A DNA stretch of 64,000 nt from JBGPLJ01 sp963826145. Its GTDB lineage: Bacteria; Pseudomonadota; Gammaproteobacteria; Steroidobacterales; Steroidobacteraceae. The notes below the pieces were generated by a model. The model was not told the origin of the DNA. It saw only the letters and a list, made by a program, of their open reading frames with translations, and searched no databases. The stretch's first letter is position 1. Every line of letters begins with the position of its first letter. A program made the translations under genes and the position numbers. Location: NCBI GenBank assembly GCA_963826145.1, contig CAWGVW010000002.1:62001-126000 (forward strand), written 5' to 3'. Of this stretch, positions 25,595 to 35,281 are shown piece after piece.

Positions 25595-27070
25595 TCAACC
25601 GGCTCGCGCCAGCGCGTCCTTGCGCACGAGGGCGTAGCCAACCGTATTGAAGTTCCACTCCGCCACTTCCTTGAAGATGCGGCGCGCCTCGTCCTTCTGC
25701 TTCGCTCCGTCGAGCGCGAGCGCGAGGTGATATTTGTTGTACATGTTGGTGAGATCCGCCTGGCGGTACTCCTCCACGGCCTTGCCGTACTTTCTCTGCA
25801 GAAAATAGATGAGGCCCATCAGGTCGTGGTAATTCTCCATCTTGCGGGGGTTCTGCTGTCCGGCGACAAGCTCCGAATTCTTCTTCGCAAGCGCCAGCGC
25901 CGTCTTGTAATCGCCGCGATGGGCGGCGAGCTGGCCTTCGTAGTAGGCAATCTGCGCTTCCTGAATGCGCGAGAATTCCTCGGTACCGACGGCCTGCGCG
26001 TTACCGCGAAGCACGCCGGCCAGGTTGTCGATGACACGATCGGCGTCATCGTTCATGCCCTTCTCCAGGCAGACGGTGGCCGCGTTCGTCAAAGCGAAGA
26101 CTTTCGCCCCGCTACGCTGATCGTCCTGCAAGTCCATTGTGTCGACCTCCGTCGCAAGTTTCTCAAGCTCCCGGACCGCCGTGGCGGCATCGCCCGCATG
26201 CACCCACGTGAACATCTTGTAGCTCATGTAGAAGGGCCGATTCGCGGCCTCGGCGATCGCGATGCCCCGGTCGTAGTCGACGCGCGCTTCGTCATAGTTG
26301 CCGAGAAATGAATTCACGTGGCCGAGCTTCAGGAGCGCCGTGCCATCGTGGGGATCGAGCCGCGTCGCGAGCTCGTAGTAGCGGCGCGCTTCGTCCAGCC
26401 GATTGGTGCCGCGGTAGACGTCGCCAAGCGCCCAGTAGAGATTGTCTTCGCCCGGCGCGAGCGCGATCGCCTGCCGGTAGAACTTCTCGGCCTGCACGAA
26501 ATCGCGCGGCTCATTGAAGAGATAAGAGTTCCCCATGGCGAAGGGCGCCGTCATGAGCGTCGGATCGAGCTCGATGGCCTTCGCGATGTCGGCGCGCTGC
26601 TCGGCGAAGTGGTTGAGTCCGAATTCGACCCCCGCGAGCGTCAGCCAGGCGCGTGGCGCTTTCGGATACTTTTCGACGAGCTGCTGCGCGAGCGCGAGTT
26701 GCGCGTTGAGGTTCCCGTCGAGGAACCGCTGGTTGACCTCCACGAGTAACCGCTCGCCCTCGCTCGCCTTCGATGCGGATTGCGCAGCACGCTTGAGGCT
26801 CGAGGAGAACTCCTCGGTCGAGAACGATACGTTCGCGAGATTGAGCCAGGCGTAACTGAAATCTGGATCCGCAGCGACCGCCACGCGAAAGAGCACGTTC
26901 GCCTCGGACGCATCGCCACGATCGAGCGCGGCCTGCCCTGCGATGAAATTTATGCGTGCGACTTCGGAATGCGTGGTCACCGGTATTTCTTCGATGCCGC
27001 ACCAGGCGATCGGGTTGCAACCGATGATCAGAGCCGCTGCGGTGAGACTACGAAGGGTGCGCATCGGCAT
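25595..27070 (-). CDS. TPR-repeat protein, exported (possible lipoprotein)
   Basis: 491 residues from the ATG at 27070, chosen for the AAGGAAG site just ahead of it. The N-terminus MPMRTLRSLTAAALIIGC looks like a signal peptide, and Cys in IIGC could be a lipobox. About ten TPR-like helical pairs follow (for example YYELATRLDPHDGTALLKLGH), so it probably acts as a protein-binding scaffold in the periplasm. The gene is the last of a GreB/TPR/MFS/TPR unit on this strand, 106 bases after the MFS gene. Function unknown. Confidence 0.78.
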   Translation of the reverse strand: MPMRTLRSLTAAALIIGCNPIAWCGIEEIPVTTHSEVARINFIAGQAALDRGDASEANVLFRVAVAADPDFSYAWLNLANVSFSTEEFSSSLKRAAQSASKASEGERLLVEVNQRFLDGNLNAQLALAQQLVEKYPKAPRAWLTLAGVEFGLNHFAEQRADIAKAIELDPTLMTAPFAMGNSYLFNEPRDFVQAEKFYRQAIALAPGEDNLYWALGDVYRGTNRLDEARRYYELATRLDPHDGTALLKLGHVNSFLGNYDEARVDYDRGIAIAEAANRPFYMSYKMFTWVHAGDAATAVRELEKLATEVDTMDLQDDQRSGAKVFALTNAATVCLEKGMNDDADRVIDNLAGVLRGNAQAVGTEEFSRIQEAQIAYYEGQLAAHRGDYKTALALAKKNSELVAGQQNPRKMENYHDLMGLIYFLQRKYGKAVEEYRQADLTNMYNKYHLALALDGAKQKDEARRIFKEVAEWNFNTVGYALVRKDALARAG

Positions 27071-27176
27071 GGGTCTTCCTTCTCGAAATGCGAGTGCGCT
27101 TGATTCTCGCAAAGAGAAAGGAGACGAAACGCGGCGATGCGCCGTGGCGACGCGCCGTCGAGACGAGTCGCGAGGA

Positions 27177-28562
27177 TCAGGGACGAACCGGCTCGAACTG
27201 CGTGTCGAGGTCGCGGCGAAAGTGCCGCGCGGCCAGAAAATAATGTACCGCGGCCCAGACAGTGAGAAGCGACACCGCCATCAACGCGTGGCGCAAACCG
27301 ACGGCGGAAGCCTGCTGGCAAGCCTCGGCAATCGCCGGCGTGCTGTCCGCCGCCGAAACACCACCCGGACACAGTGCGACGTAATCGCCGGCCGTGAAGG
27401 CGCGCTTGGCGAAGACATCGCTCAGGAAGCCGGTGAGCGTAGGCCCAATGCCACTGCCGACGAGATTGAGCACGAGCGCCACGATCGCGGCCGATGAGGC
27501 ACGCATGTTCGCGGCGACCATGTTCTGTGCGATCGCGAGCGTCGGCGTGAAATAGACAAAGAGAACGAGGTGGCCCGCCATGAGCACGGCAATCGTGCTC
27601 GCAAGCGTCGGCCGATTGAATCCGAGGACGAATGCGGGCGCCGCGAGGAGCAAAGTGATCGAGGGGATCCAGACGTACCAGCGCTGATCGAACCGCGACG
27701 CGCGGTCGACCCCCATGCCGCCAAGCAGGAGTCCCGCGCCCATCGCAACGACGGCGACGACCGACAGCAGCAAGCCGAGGTCCTTGGGCGCGACATGGAA
27801 ACTGCGCACCAGGAACTGCGCGATGAACTGGCCGATGGAATTCATCGCGATGGCTGCGATACCGCAACCGATCAGGACCTGCACCATGGAGCGCTTGGCG
27901 AACAGGAATCGGAATACCGCCCAGATCGAAGGCGGCTTGCCTGAGGCCAGCCCGGACACGTCAGCCATGCCGCGCGCTGGCTCCCGCAATGTCAGCGCGG
28001 CAAGCAGGGCCACCAGCATGCCGGCCGCACCGATGGCGATGAAAATCGCGCGCCAGCCCGCGACCTGAGCGAGCCACACCCCGTACGAACCGAAGATGAC
28101 GCCGAGCGGCGCGCCGAGCCAGATGATCGACATCGCCGAGGCGCGCTTCTCCTTCGGATAGTGATCGCCGATGAGCGAAGCGACCGGCGGACCGAAGCCG
28201 GCGTCGCCGACACCGACGACGACGCGACAGACCATGAACCGTGAGAACGTATACGCGCTCGCGCAGAGCGCCGTCATCACGCCGAAGAGTGCAAGCGACG
28301 CCGCGACAAGCTTGGTGCGGCTCGTATATTCAGCGAGCCGCGCGATCGGAAGCCCGAGCACGCTGTAGAAAAATGCGAACCCGAGCCCGAGGAGCATGCC
28401 CATCTCGGAATCGGTGAAATGCAGATCTTCCTTGATCATCTGCGCGGTGGAGGCGATGCCCTGACGGTCGGCGAGCGTCAGCGCGTTGACGAGAATGAGG
28501 ACTGCGAGGAGCCAGCCGCGATAGGCCCGCGAATACGTTCGCGGCTCAGAACTCGTTGACAA
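27177..28562 (-). CDS. MFS transporter (spinster-like)
   Basis: About 461 residues with twelve hydrophobic segments. The first helices YRGWLLAVLILVNALTLADR and the following MGMLLGLGFAFFYSVLGLPIARLAEYTSR match the spinster-like MFS carriers common in Proteobacteria. The start is uncertain: no ATG or GTG is available near the expected N-terminus, so I chose TTG at 28562, which overlaps the upstream TPR gene by 17 bases; TTG at 28622 is another option. Substrate unknown. Sandwiched between two TPR genes on the same strand. Confidence 0.85.
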   Translation of the reverse strand: MSTSSEPRTYSRAYRGWLLAVLILVNALTLADRQGIASTAQMIKEDLHFTDSEMGMLLGLGFAFFYSVLGLPIARLAEYTSRTKLVAASLALFGVMTALCASAYTFSRFMVCRVVVGVGDAGFGPPVASLIGDHYPKEKRASAMSIIWLGAPLGVIFGSYGVWLAQVAGWRAIFIAIGAAGMLVALLAALTLREPARGMADVSGLASGKPPSIWAVFRFLFAKRSMVQVLIGCGIAAIAMNSIGQFIAQFLVRSFHVAPKDLGLLLSVVAVVAMGAGLLLGGMGVDRASRFDQRWYVWIPSITLLLAAPAFVLGFNRPTLASTIAVLMAGHLVLFVYFTPTLAIAQNMVAANMRASSAAIVALVLNLVGSGIGPTLTGFLSDVFAKRAFTAGDYVALCPGGVSAADSTPAIAEACQQASAVGLRHALMAVSLLTVWAAVHYFLAARHFRRDLDTQFEPVRP

Positions 28563-30084
28563 TGTTGTAATGACCCGCTCTCCCCACCTTGGCAATGGCC
28601 TGCTGCACTTCGGGCCGCGCAACCACGACGCGGAAATTCGCGGCCCACGCCTTGTTCTTCTCCGGTTCGGCTACATCGGCATATTCCTGCACGTCGGCAA
28701 GCGCTTCGGTCCGCAATTTCGGATCCTTGAGGCGTGCGACGAGGAGCTTCGCCCCCGCCTCGACTTCGTTCGCCCGCGCGAGCGCCCACTGATACGTGCC
28801 TGGCGAGTCGCTCTGATGATCCTTGATGAACTTGAGGGCGCGCGCGGCTTCGCTCTCATCGTTCAGCAGGAGCGCCGCAGCGTGCTTCACGGACTCGAGC
28901 TGCATGGCGCCAAACGGACTGACGTTGCCCACCTTCGCGACAACGGTGCGCGCCTCCTCTGGCCGGTTGAGATCACAATAGTAGTAGCCGAGGTTGATCG
29001 CCTGGCTCACGTTGACGCTGCCCTGTTCCGCGAGCTCGCTGCCCGTCTTCCACTGATCGAGCGCCTCGTCCCAGCGGCCAAGCAGCCGCAGCGAGCGAGC
29101 GCGGACGTCGTATGCCCAATTGAGTTCATCGTCGACGTCGTCGTACGCCGGATCGGCCTTGGTCGCGGATTTAACCCGCGCCAGCGTTTCGTCGGCGACC
29201 TGCAGAGCCTCGGCGGGACGGTTCGCAACGATGAGCGACTGTACCAGCTGATTGCGGATGATCATGAGCTTCGGCGTGCGCCGGGCTGCAGCCCGCAGCA
29301 GGTCGACGTCGTCGCGCGCGGCCCGGTCGATGTCCTCGATATAACGGTTCTTGCCGACTACGCGGTCGAATTGCTTGTCGGAGCGCATGCCGATGAGAAT
29401 CCGCGGGTCCGTCACGTGCGCGGCAACTTCGCTCGCGCGATCGACGGACGAGCGCTGCAGGTAATACAGGGTGAGCTCCTGCCAGAGCTGGCTCGGCTCG
29501 CGCTGATCGACTGTCCGCCAATCGGCTCTGCGCAGGGACTCGACGAGCGCAAGCCAGGTCTTGTCGGAACCGGGCGGCCGCCGTGCGTAATAAGCAGTCT
29601 GCAGGATGGATCGGTCGCGGATGTCCGAGAGCGTGCTCGGCCAACGATCGGCGATCGTCACCAGGGTGAACGCAGCGTCGCGGATGTCGTCGGCTCCGAT
29701 TGCCGTTTCGAACCGCGAATGCCAGCCTTCGGGTGTGCCGGATTCAATCTCGGTGGCGCGGACACTGAGCGCGTGCGCCCGCTTCCAGTCGTTCACCTGC
29801 GCCGCAACCATCGAAGCCGTGTAGAAAACGCTTCGTCGCTCGGCGACGCCCAGGTTTTCGAAGGTCTTGGCGGCGATGATCCGGCTGAGGTCGCGGTCTG
29901 CGCCCTCGAAGTCGTCGTTGCGGATCTTGTCGACGGCCTGCTCGATATCGTGGCGCAGAATAGCGGTGGCGCTGTTCACGACGCCGGCGACGGCTTTCGA
30001 CTGCGCGGTGCCCGTAGAGGCCGCCGACGCAAAGAGGATGACGACGGCGAGGCACCCTCGCCAACCGAATCGCTGATTTGTCAT
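28546..30084 (-). CDS. TPR-like helical protein, exported
   Basis: 512 residues from the ATG at 30084, four bases after the GreB-like gene. The N-terminus (CLAVVILFASAASTGTAQS) is a signal peptide with probable cleavage after TAQ/S near residue 28. The rest is alpha-helical with degenerate tetratricopeptide repeats (VRARSLRLLGRWDEALDQW, YYYCDLNRPEEARTV). It overlaps the MFS gene. Similar in style to the TPR protein at 25595-27070 although the sequences look unrelated. Function unknown. Confidence 0.72.
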   Translation of the reverse strand: MTNQRFGWRGCLAVVILFASAASTGTAQSKAVAGVVNSATAILRHDIEQAVDKIRNDDFEGADRDLSRIIAAKTFENLGVAERRSVFYTASMVAAQVNDWKRAHALSVRATEIESGTPEGWHSRFETAIGADDIRDAAFTLVTIADRWPSTLSDIRDRSILQTAYYARRPPGSDKTWLALVESLRRADWRTVDQREPSQLWQELTLYYLQRSSVDRASEVAAHVTDPRILIGMRSDKQFDRVVGKNRYIEDIDRAARDDVDLLRAAARRTPKLMIIRNQLVQSLIVANRPAEALQVADETLARVKSATKADPAYDDVDDELNWAYDVRARSLRLLGRWDEALDQWKTGSELAEQGSVNVSQAINLGYYYCDLNRPEEARTVVAKVGNVSPFGAMQLESVKHAAALLLNDESEAARALKFIKDHQSDSPGTYQWALARANEVEAGAKLLVARLKDPKLRTEALADVQEYADVAEPEKNKAWAANFRVVVARPEVQQAIAKVGRAGHYNIVNEF

Positions 30085-30088
30085 ATCG

Positions 30089-30553
30089 CTAGTCGATCGC
30101 CACAATCTTCGCGCGCCGCCCCATCAGCTCGACTTCATCGCCCACGGCCTGGCTCATGAGCGCGTTGCCGATGGGCGATGCGTAGCTGATGAGGCCCGCC
30201 GCCGGGTCCGCTTCGTCTTCGCCGACGAGCCGGAACAGGAATTCCGATCCGTCATCGAGCTTCAAAGTCGCGCGCAGGCCAAACCGGATGCGGTCCCGCT
30301 TCTGCGGCGGCTGCACGAGTTTTGCAGTCGAGCGACGCTGGCGCCAATAGCGCAGATCCCGCTCGATGCGGGCGACGAGCGCATTGTCGGCTTCCCCGCG
30401 GGCGCCGGTGCGCGCCGCTTCGAGTTCGTGGATGCAGGTGTCCATCATCTTGAGGCCGGCCTCGGTCACGAGGTTCGGATGCGAGCTGATCGCTCGCTCC
30501 GGCAGCATCTCGCTGCCGTCCGAATCGGTGTCTTTGACAAATGCACGGCTCAT
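30089..30553 (-). CDS. GreA/GreB-family transcription elongation factor
   Basis: 154 residues. The C-terminal FKBP-like domain (about 85-154) carries the family pattern GEDEADPAAGLISYASPIGNALMSQAVGDEVEL. The N-terminal coiled-coil (about 28-75) is shorter or altered: where GreA/GreB have a GDLSENAEY-type tip, this protein has GARGEADNALVAR. Such proteins bind RNA polymerase through the secondary channel; whether this one stimulates transcript cleavage is uncertain. It begins a four-gene unit with two TPR proteins and an MFS carrier, divergent from yheS. Confidence 0.82.
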   Translation of the reverse strand: MSRAFVKDTDSDGSEMLPERAISSHPNLVTEAGLKMMDTCIHELEAARTGARGEADNALVARIERDLRYWRQRRSTAKLVQPPQKRDRIRFGLRATLKLDDGSEFLFRLVGEDEADPAAGLISYASPIGNALMSQAVGDEVELMGRRAKIVAID

Positions 30554-30611
30554 GGTCCTTCAGAGCATACGCCAGACTCCCTGCGGCGGGGCTAATGCTA
30601 TTCTCACAATA

Positions 30612-32531
30612 ATGCTGAACTTTTCCGACGTTGCCATCCGCAGAGGCCCGCGGGTGCTCTTTTCTGGCGCCACTTTCAGCCTCTTCCGGGGGGAAAAGGT
30701 CGGTATCACCGGAGAAAACGGCAGCGGCAAATCGAGCCTCCTCGCACTCGTCCGCGGCGAGCTGCAGGCGGATGCCGGCAACTTCGAGATGCCCTCGCAG
30801 CTCGCGCTCGCCCACGTGTCGCAGGAACTGCACGCGTCCGATCAGGCCGCCATCGAGTTCGTGCTCGACGGCGATGAGGAGCTCAGGAGCATCGAGCGCG
30901 ATATCGCGGCCGCCGAGCATGCGGATGCCGGGGAGCGCCTCGGCGAACTGCACGCAAAATATGCCGCGGTCGGTGGCTACGATTCCCGGAGCCGCGCCGG
31001 ACGGCTGATGCACGGTCTCGGCTTTTCGAGCGCCGATGAGACTAGACCCGTGCGGGCGTTCTCCGGCGGCTGGCGCGTGCGCCTCAACGTCGCGCAGGCG
31101 CTCATGTGCCGGTCGGACCTGCTGCTGCTCGACGAACCGACGAACCATCTCGATCTCGACGCCATTCTCTGGCTCGAGAACTGGCTGCGCGACTATCCCG
31201 GGACGCTCCTCCTCGTGACCCACGATCGGGAATTCCTCGACCGCGTCGCGAATCGCATCGTGAATCTCGAACATGGCAAGGCGCGCGCCTATCGCGGCAA
31301 CTACTCCGCGTTCGAGGATCAACGGGCCGCGGCGCTCGCACAGCAATCCGCGCTCTACGTACGCCAGCAGCGCGAAATCAAACACATCGAATCCTTCGTC
31401 GAGCGCTTCCGTGCGAAGGCTTCCAAAGCGCGGCAGGTGCAGAGTCGCCTCAAGGCGCTCGAGCGCATGCAGCAGATCGCACCCGCGCACGTCGATTCGC
31501 AGTTCGAATTTTCCTTTGCCACGCCCGATCGATTGCCGCGGCCGCTCCTCGTGCTCGATGAACAATCGACGGGCTACGAGGGGCGCGTCGTGCTCGACAA
31601 GGTGAGCCTGACACTTCTGCCGGGCGACCGGCTTGCTCTCCTCGGCCGCAACGGCGCCGGCAAATCGACCTTCATGAAGTTGCTCGCGGGCGAACTCGCG
31701 GCATTCTCGGGCGAGCGCACGCAGGCGCGCGACATCAACATCGGCTACTTCGCGCAGCACCAGCTCGAGCAGTTGAATGCGAAGGAATCGCCGCTGATGG
31801 CGCTCAAGCGTGTCGGCGGCACGCGTGCGGCGCGCTCAACGGAGCAGGAGCTGCGCACCTTCCTCGGAGGATTCGGTTTTCGCGGGGATCGCATCTTCGA
31901 ACCCATCGCGCCGTTCTCCGGCGGAGAGAAGGCCCGGCTGGTGTTGGCCCTCATCGCCTACCTCAAGCCGAACCTGATGCTGCTCGATGAACCGACCAAT
32001 CATCTCGACCTCGAGATGCGGGAGGCCCTGACCCTTGCCCTGCAGGAGTACGAGGGGGCGGTCGTGCTCGTCTCGCACGACCGGCATCTGCTGCGCACTG
32101 TCGCAAACGAGTTTCGCATCGTGCACGCCGGACGGGCGGAGCCCTTCGACGGCGACCTCGAGGACTATGCAAAGTGGTTGAACGACCACGACATCGACGG
32201 CACCCCGGCGACGTCGCCGGCGCCCCGCTCGGCCAACAGCCCCGAGCAGCGCAAGCAAAGGAAGCGCGAGGAAGCTGCTGCGCGCAATCGCCTGACCCCC
32301 TTGCGCGCGGCCGTGGCCAAATGGGAAGGGGAGCTGGACCGCCTGACCAAGGCACGGGCCACTGTGCACGCCGAGCTGTCGACGTCCGATATCTATTCGG
32401 ACGGCAAGGGTGAAAGGCTGCGGGAATTACTGGATATGCAATCACGGCTCGCGCGGGAAACCGAAATCGCGGAGGCCGCCTGGCTCGAGAGCAATGAACG
32501 GCTGGAGGCGGAAAGCCCCGGCTCCTTGTAA
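30612..32531 (+). CDS. yheS: ABC-F ATPase YheS
   Basis: 639 residues (E. coli YheS about 637). It has two ABC domains in tandem: the first with Walker A GENGSGKSS and signature FSGGWRVRLNVAQAL, the second with GRNGAGKST and FSGGEKARLVLAL, each with LLLDEPTNHLDL or LMLDEPTNHLDL. An interdomain linker and a charged C-terminal coiled coil (about 545-630) complete the ABC-F layout. There are no membrane helices; ABC-F proteins act on the ribosome. The start ATG at 30612 gives MLNFSDVAIRRGPRVL, as in YheS; the frame is open upstream but that part is not homologous. Confidence 0.95.
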   Translation: MLNFSDVAIRRGPRVLFSGATFSLFRGEKVGITGENGSGKSSLLALVRGELQADAGNFEMPSQLALAHVSQELHASDQAAIEFVLDGDEELRSIERDIAAAEHADAGERLGELHAKYAAVGGYDSRSRAGRLMHGLGFSSADETRPVRAFSGGWRVRLNVAQALMCRSDLLLLDEPTNHLDLDAILWLENWLRDYPGTLLLVTHDREFLDRVANRIVNLEHGKARAYRGNYSAFEDQRAAALAQQSALYVRQQREIKHIESFVERFRAKASKARQVQSRLKALERMQQIAPAHVDSQFEFSFATPDRLPRPLLVLDEQSTGYEGRVVLDKVSLTLLPGDRLALLGRNGAGKSTFMKLLAGELAAFSGERTQARDINIGYFAQHQLEQLNAKESPLMALKRVGGTRAARSTEQELRTFLGGFGFRGDRIFEPIAPFSGGEKARLVLALIAYLKPNLMLLDEPTNHLDLEMREALTLALQEYEGAVVLVSHDRHLLRTVANEFRIVHAGRAEPFDGDLEDYAKWLNDHDIDGTPATSPAPRSANSPEQRKQRKREEAAARNRLTPLRAAVAKWEGELDRLTKARATVHAELSTSDIYSDGKGERLRELLDMQSRLARETEIAEAAWLESNERLEAESPGSL

Positions 32532-32595
32532 ACTGCCGCATTCACGGCGCGAGCAGGCGCAAAAAGCGATGGATCAGCTTTGACGAGGGGAAGAC

Positions 32596-33144
32596 ATGGG
32601 CAGCCGTTCTGACGCCTGCGGCATCCGGCGCGCCGTCGCCGCCGATGCGGCGTTGCTCTCGGAACTCGGCACGACAACTTTTCGCGAGGCGTTCTCGCAC
32701 CTGTACGCAGCGGACGATCTCGAGGCGTTCCTGTCGAAGGCGCACGCGGCAACGTACTACGAGCGGCTGCTGCGCGATCCAGATGTCGCGATCTGGATTG
32801 CGACACCACCCGGCGAAGAGCCCATCGGCTACGTGGTCGTCGGCATCTGTCGGTTGCCGGTACCCAATCTCGAGCCCCGCGCCGGCGAAATCCGCCGCCT
32901 TTACGTGCGCATCCCCGGGCAGTCGAGTGGCATTGGCACGAAGCTCCTGCGCACGTCGCTCGACTGGCTCGCGACCAGGAAATTCAGCCCGCTCTACGTC
33001 GGCGTGTGGTCGTCGAACTTCGGCGCGCAGCGGCTCTACCAGCGTTACGGCTTCGAGAAGATCGGCGAGTATGAATTCTCGGTCGGCAAGCAGCGCGACC
33101 ACGAATTCATCTTCCGTCAGACCCCAAGCGTACCCAGTTCCTGA
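32596..33144 (+). CDS. GNAT-family N-acetyltransferase
   Basis: 182 residues. The acetyl-CoA-binding motif A is visible as LYVRIPGQSSGIGTKLLRTSL (Q-x2-G-x-G pattern), followed by the typical LYVGVWSSNFGAQRLYQRYGFEKIGEYEF. This looks like a single GNAT domain that acetylates a small molecule, peptide or antibiotic. The last 28 bases overlap the end of a gene on the opposite strand. Substrate unknown. Confidence 0.9.
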   Translation: MGSRSDACGIRRAVAADAALLSELGTTTFREAFSHLYAADDLEAFLSKAHAATYYERLLRDPDVAIWIATPPGEEPIGYVVVGICRLPVPNLEPRAGEIRRLYVRIPGQSSGIGTKLLRTSLDWLATRKFSPLYVGVWSSNFGAQRLYQRYGFEKIGEYEFSVGKQRDHEFIFRQTPSVPSS

Positions 33145-33668
33145 AGCGCGTCGCGTGCGCTCGCCGCGACATTCGGATCGGCGTCCGCCATCGCCGCCTG
33201 CAGCACCGTGCGAACCCGATCGACATTGCGGCCGCCTTTCGCCAATAGCCGCAGCCCGTTGACGGCGAGCAGTCGATTACGCGCAATCGGATCGTTGCGC
33301 AGGGTTTGTTCCAGCGCCGTGAAGGCATCAGATGCCGCGGGATCGAGCTGGCGGATCGCGGCGGCACGTGCATCGGCATCGCCCGCGCCCGAGGCTTCCG
33401 CTGGCAATTTGAACTCGGGCGGTTCCGAGTACGGTCGCGCCGAAGCGGACTCCGGTGAAGTCGGCGCCATCCCTGGCGCCTGCGGCACTGGGGGCAGCGC
33501 CATTTGCACGTCCGGTTCAATAGACTGACTGAGATCCGCCGCCGGTGCTGTCGGGGACTCGCCTTTGAAGAGCACGATCACCGCGACGAAGGTCGCGACG
33601 CACGCGAGAAGCAGCAACACAAAATTGCGGCGCGGACCCCCGAACCGGAAGGCCTGCGCCGCAGTCAT
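33117..33668 (-). CDS. membrane-anchored HEAT-repeat-like protein
   Basis: 183 residues from the ATG at 33668. One transmembrane helix (about 16-34, NFVLLLLACVATFVAVIVLF), then a Pro/Ala-rich periplasmic linker (about 40-95), then a small helical domain with HEAT-like repeats (ALEQTLRNDPIARNRLLAVNGLRLLA and AAMADADPNVAASARDALQELG). It lies 19 bases after the PhoX-like gene on the same strand and may be co-transcribed. No known function; it looks like a tether or scaffold. Confidence 0.7.
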   Translation of the reverse strand: MTAAQAFRFGGPRRNFVLLLLACVATFVAVIVLFKGESPTAPAADLSQSIEPDVQMALPPVPQAPGMAPTSPESASARPYSEPPEFKLPAEASGAGDADARAAAIRQLDPAASDAFTALEQTLRNDPIARNRLLAVNGLRLLAKGGRNVDRVRTVLQAAMADADPNVAASARDALQELGTLGV

Positions 33669-33687
33669 GGCTAACCGCGCCCCGCTC

Positions 33688-35178
33688 TCAGCGCCAGCCG
33701 GTGACATCGAGGATCACGCCATGACCTGTGATGTTGTGCTGGACGCTGACGTAGTAGTGCTCGCCGCTGCCGTCGAAGAAGCCGCCGGTCGGCTCCGCCG
33801 TCAGATCGTTGAGCGACATCACGCGGATGCAGGCATCGCTCAGCGTATCGGTGTCGTCGCCGTCATCGAGGCACGACCAGACGTCGTTGTTGCGCGGAAC
33901 CGGATAGATGGCACCTTCGCCGTCTTCATCGACGAGGAAGTTGCCGGTGCCTGGCTGGATGTCGATGTTATCCGGCATGCCGAAGTCGACACTGCCGATG
34001 ACGAGCGGGTGGATTTCCGGCACGGAAGCGGTGTTGACGCCGCCTGTCACCGAAATCGCGCTCGCTTGCGCGACCGTACCGTCCGTCACGCAATACACTT
34101 CGCCCCAGTTGTTGTCCCCGTTCGGCGTCGAATCCGGAATGTCCTGCCCGGTGATCGTGCCGCAGACGCGTACGTCGCCGTCCGCGAGCCATTCCTGATC
34201 GACCGACATGTCTTCCGGCCGGTAGAAGCTCGTGAGCTTCAGCACGGAGGCGGCCGCGCGAAGATTCACAGGCGCGGCACCCGTAATCTCGAGCCACGTG
34301 CCTCGGCCGGTTTCGTTGCCCTGCCCGACGTCGGTATTATTGTTGTTACGGCCGACCCGCATGCCATAGAGGCTGCCGCTCGCCCACGGCGATTGCGCGA
34401 GACTCGAGATTGGCGCGGCGCCCTCGGTCCAGAGCGTCGCCGGAATGAACTTCACCAAGGCGCCGCCAGGATTGCCGACGCCGCCCGTCCCTGGGCGATT
34501 TTCGTCCGTGAGATAGACCACGCCGTTCGGGAGAATGCCAAAGCCCTCGAAGGAGAACTGTCCGAGGGCCGGGCGAGAAACGACGTGGGCGGGGTCGGAG
34601 CTGTCACCGAAGCCCGAGGCTGACACTGTGACGTTCGTCGTGTGAAGGGGATCGAGAATCTCGAAGACACGGCCGTTAACGCCGTTCTCTTCGCCGACGA
34701 CGACCGTGCCCCACGGCGTGAGACGCGCCGGGTCACAGCTCGTCATCCCTGAGCTGACGATGTTTTCCGCCACGCCCGTGCTGAGATTCACGCGCTGCAC
34801 CGCGACCTGGCCGGAACCCTGTTCGTTGCAGGCGATGATGTGCGTTGCGTGCTTCGCGTTTGGCCAGAGCAACATCTGGTCGATGTTCGGGGCGAGGCTC
34901 GCCGCGGCGCTCACGACTCGCACACGCAGTCCTGGCGCAACTTTCAGGAGACCTGCGGGATTGATGTTTGCCGCGCTTGCGGACAGTGACACCGTCGACG
35001 ACTCATCGAGCGCACCGAGAGTGCCGAAGAGTTCCGGCGCCTGCTGGCGCGCGAGTCTTTCCACCGCTTCGCCGAAGTCTTCGCGACTACGATGATGATG
35101 TTGATTGAAATCCGTGGCCATCGCGGACGATGCCACCGTGAGCGCCGTGGACACGGCGAGTGCAATGATTCGATTCAT
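33688..35178 (-). CDS. PhoX/DUF839-like secreted phosphatase-like protein
   Basis: 496 residues with a signal peptide (MNRIIALAVSTALTVASSAMA, cleavage near residue 21). The mature part is beta-propeller-like with many short Gly/Asp-rich strands (GEENGVNGRVFEILDP, VYLTDENRPGTGG, YRPEDMSVD, DNIDIQPGTGNFLVDEDGEG). This resembles PhoX/DUF839 alkaline phosphatases, whose calcium- and iron-binding Glu/Asp residues occur in such blocks. The PhoX assignment is moderate; phosphatase activity is inference. A Pho-box-like site stands about 86 bases upstream of the start, consistent with phosphate-starvation control. Confidence 0.72.
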   Translation of the reverse strand: MNRIIALAVSTALTVASSAMATDFNQHHHRSREDFGEAVERLARQQAPELFGTLGALDESSTVSLSASAANINPAGLLKVAPGLRVRVVSAAASLAPNIDQMLLWPNAKHATHIIACNEQGSGQVAVQRVNLSTGVAENIVSSGMTSCDPARLTPWGTVVVGEENGVNGRVFEILDPLHTTNVTVSASGFGDSSDPAHVVSRPALGQFSFEGFGILPNGVVYLTDENRPGTGGVGNPGGALVKFIPATLWTEGAAPISSLAQSPWASGSLYGMRVGRNNNNTDVGQGNETGRGTWLEITGAAPVNLRAAASVLKLTSFYRPEDMSVDQEWLADGDVRVCGTITGQDIPDSTPNGDNNWGEVYCVTDGTVAQASAISVTGGVNTASVPEIHPLVIGSVDFGMPDNIDIQPGTGNFLVDEDGEGAIYPVPRNNDVWSCLDDGDDTDTLSDACIRVMSLNDLTAEPTGGFFDGSGEHYYVSVQHNITGHGVILDVTGWR

Positions 35179-35263
35179 CGACTTCACTCCTGCGGTTGGG
35201 TTCGAGCGTGCATCCATGGCAACGCAAGCTAGCGGCCGCTCGTGACCTGTCGGTGAAGTCGAA

Positions 35264-35281
35264 ATGACGGCGGTGTGACAG
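35264..35281 (-). promoter_or_regulatory. Pho-box-like site upstream of PhoX-like gene
   Basis: Read on the minus strand the site is CTGTCAC-ACCG-CCGTCAT: two 7-base half-sites in direct repeat, 4 bases apart, as in the PhoB consensus CTGTCAT-N4-CTGTCAT. Only one position in the second half-site clearly deviates. It sits 86 bases ahead of the start codon of a PhoX-like phosphatase, exactly the kind of gene PhoB controls. Confidence 0.5.

Noticed and set aside
28570..30159. Plus-strand frame of 529 codons opposite a TPR gene
   Set aside because: Shadow frame in GC-rich DNA; it has no signal, domain or ribosome-binding site, while the opposite strand has a signal peptide and helical repeats.
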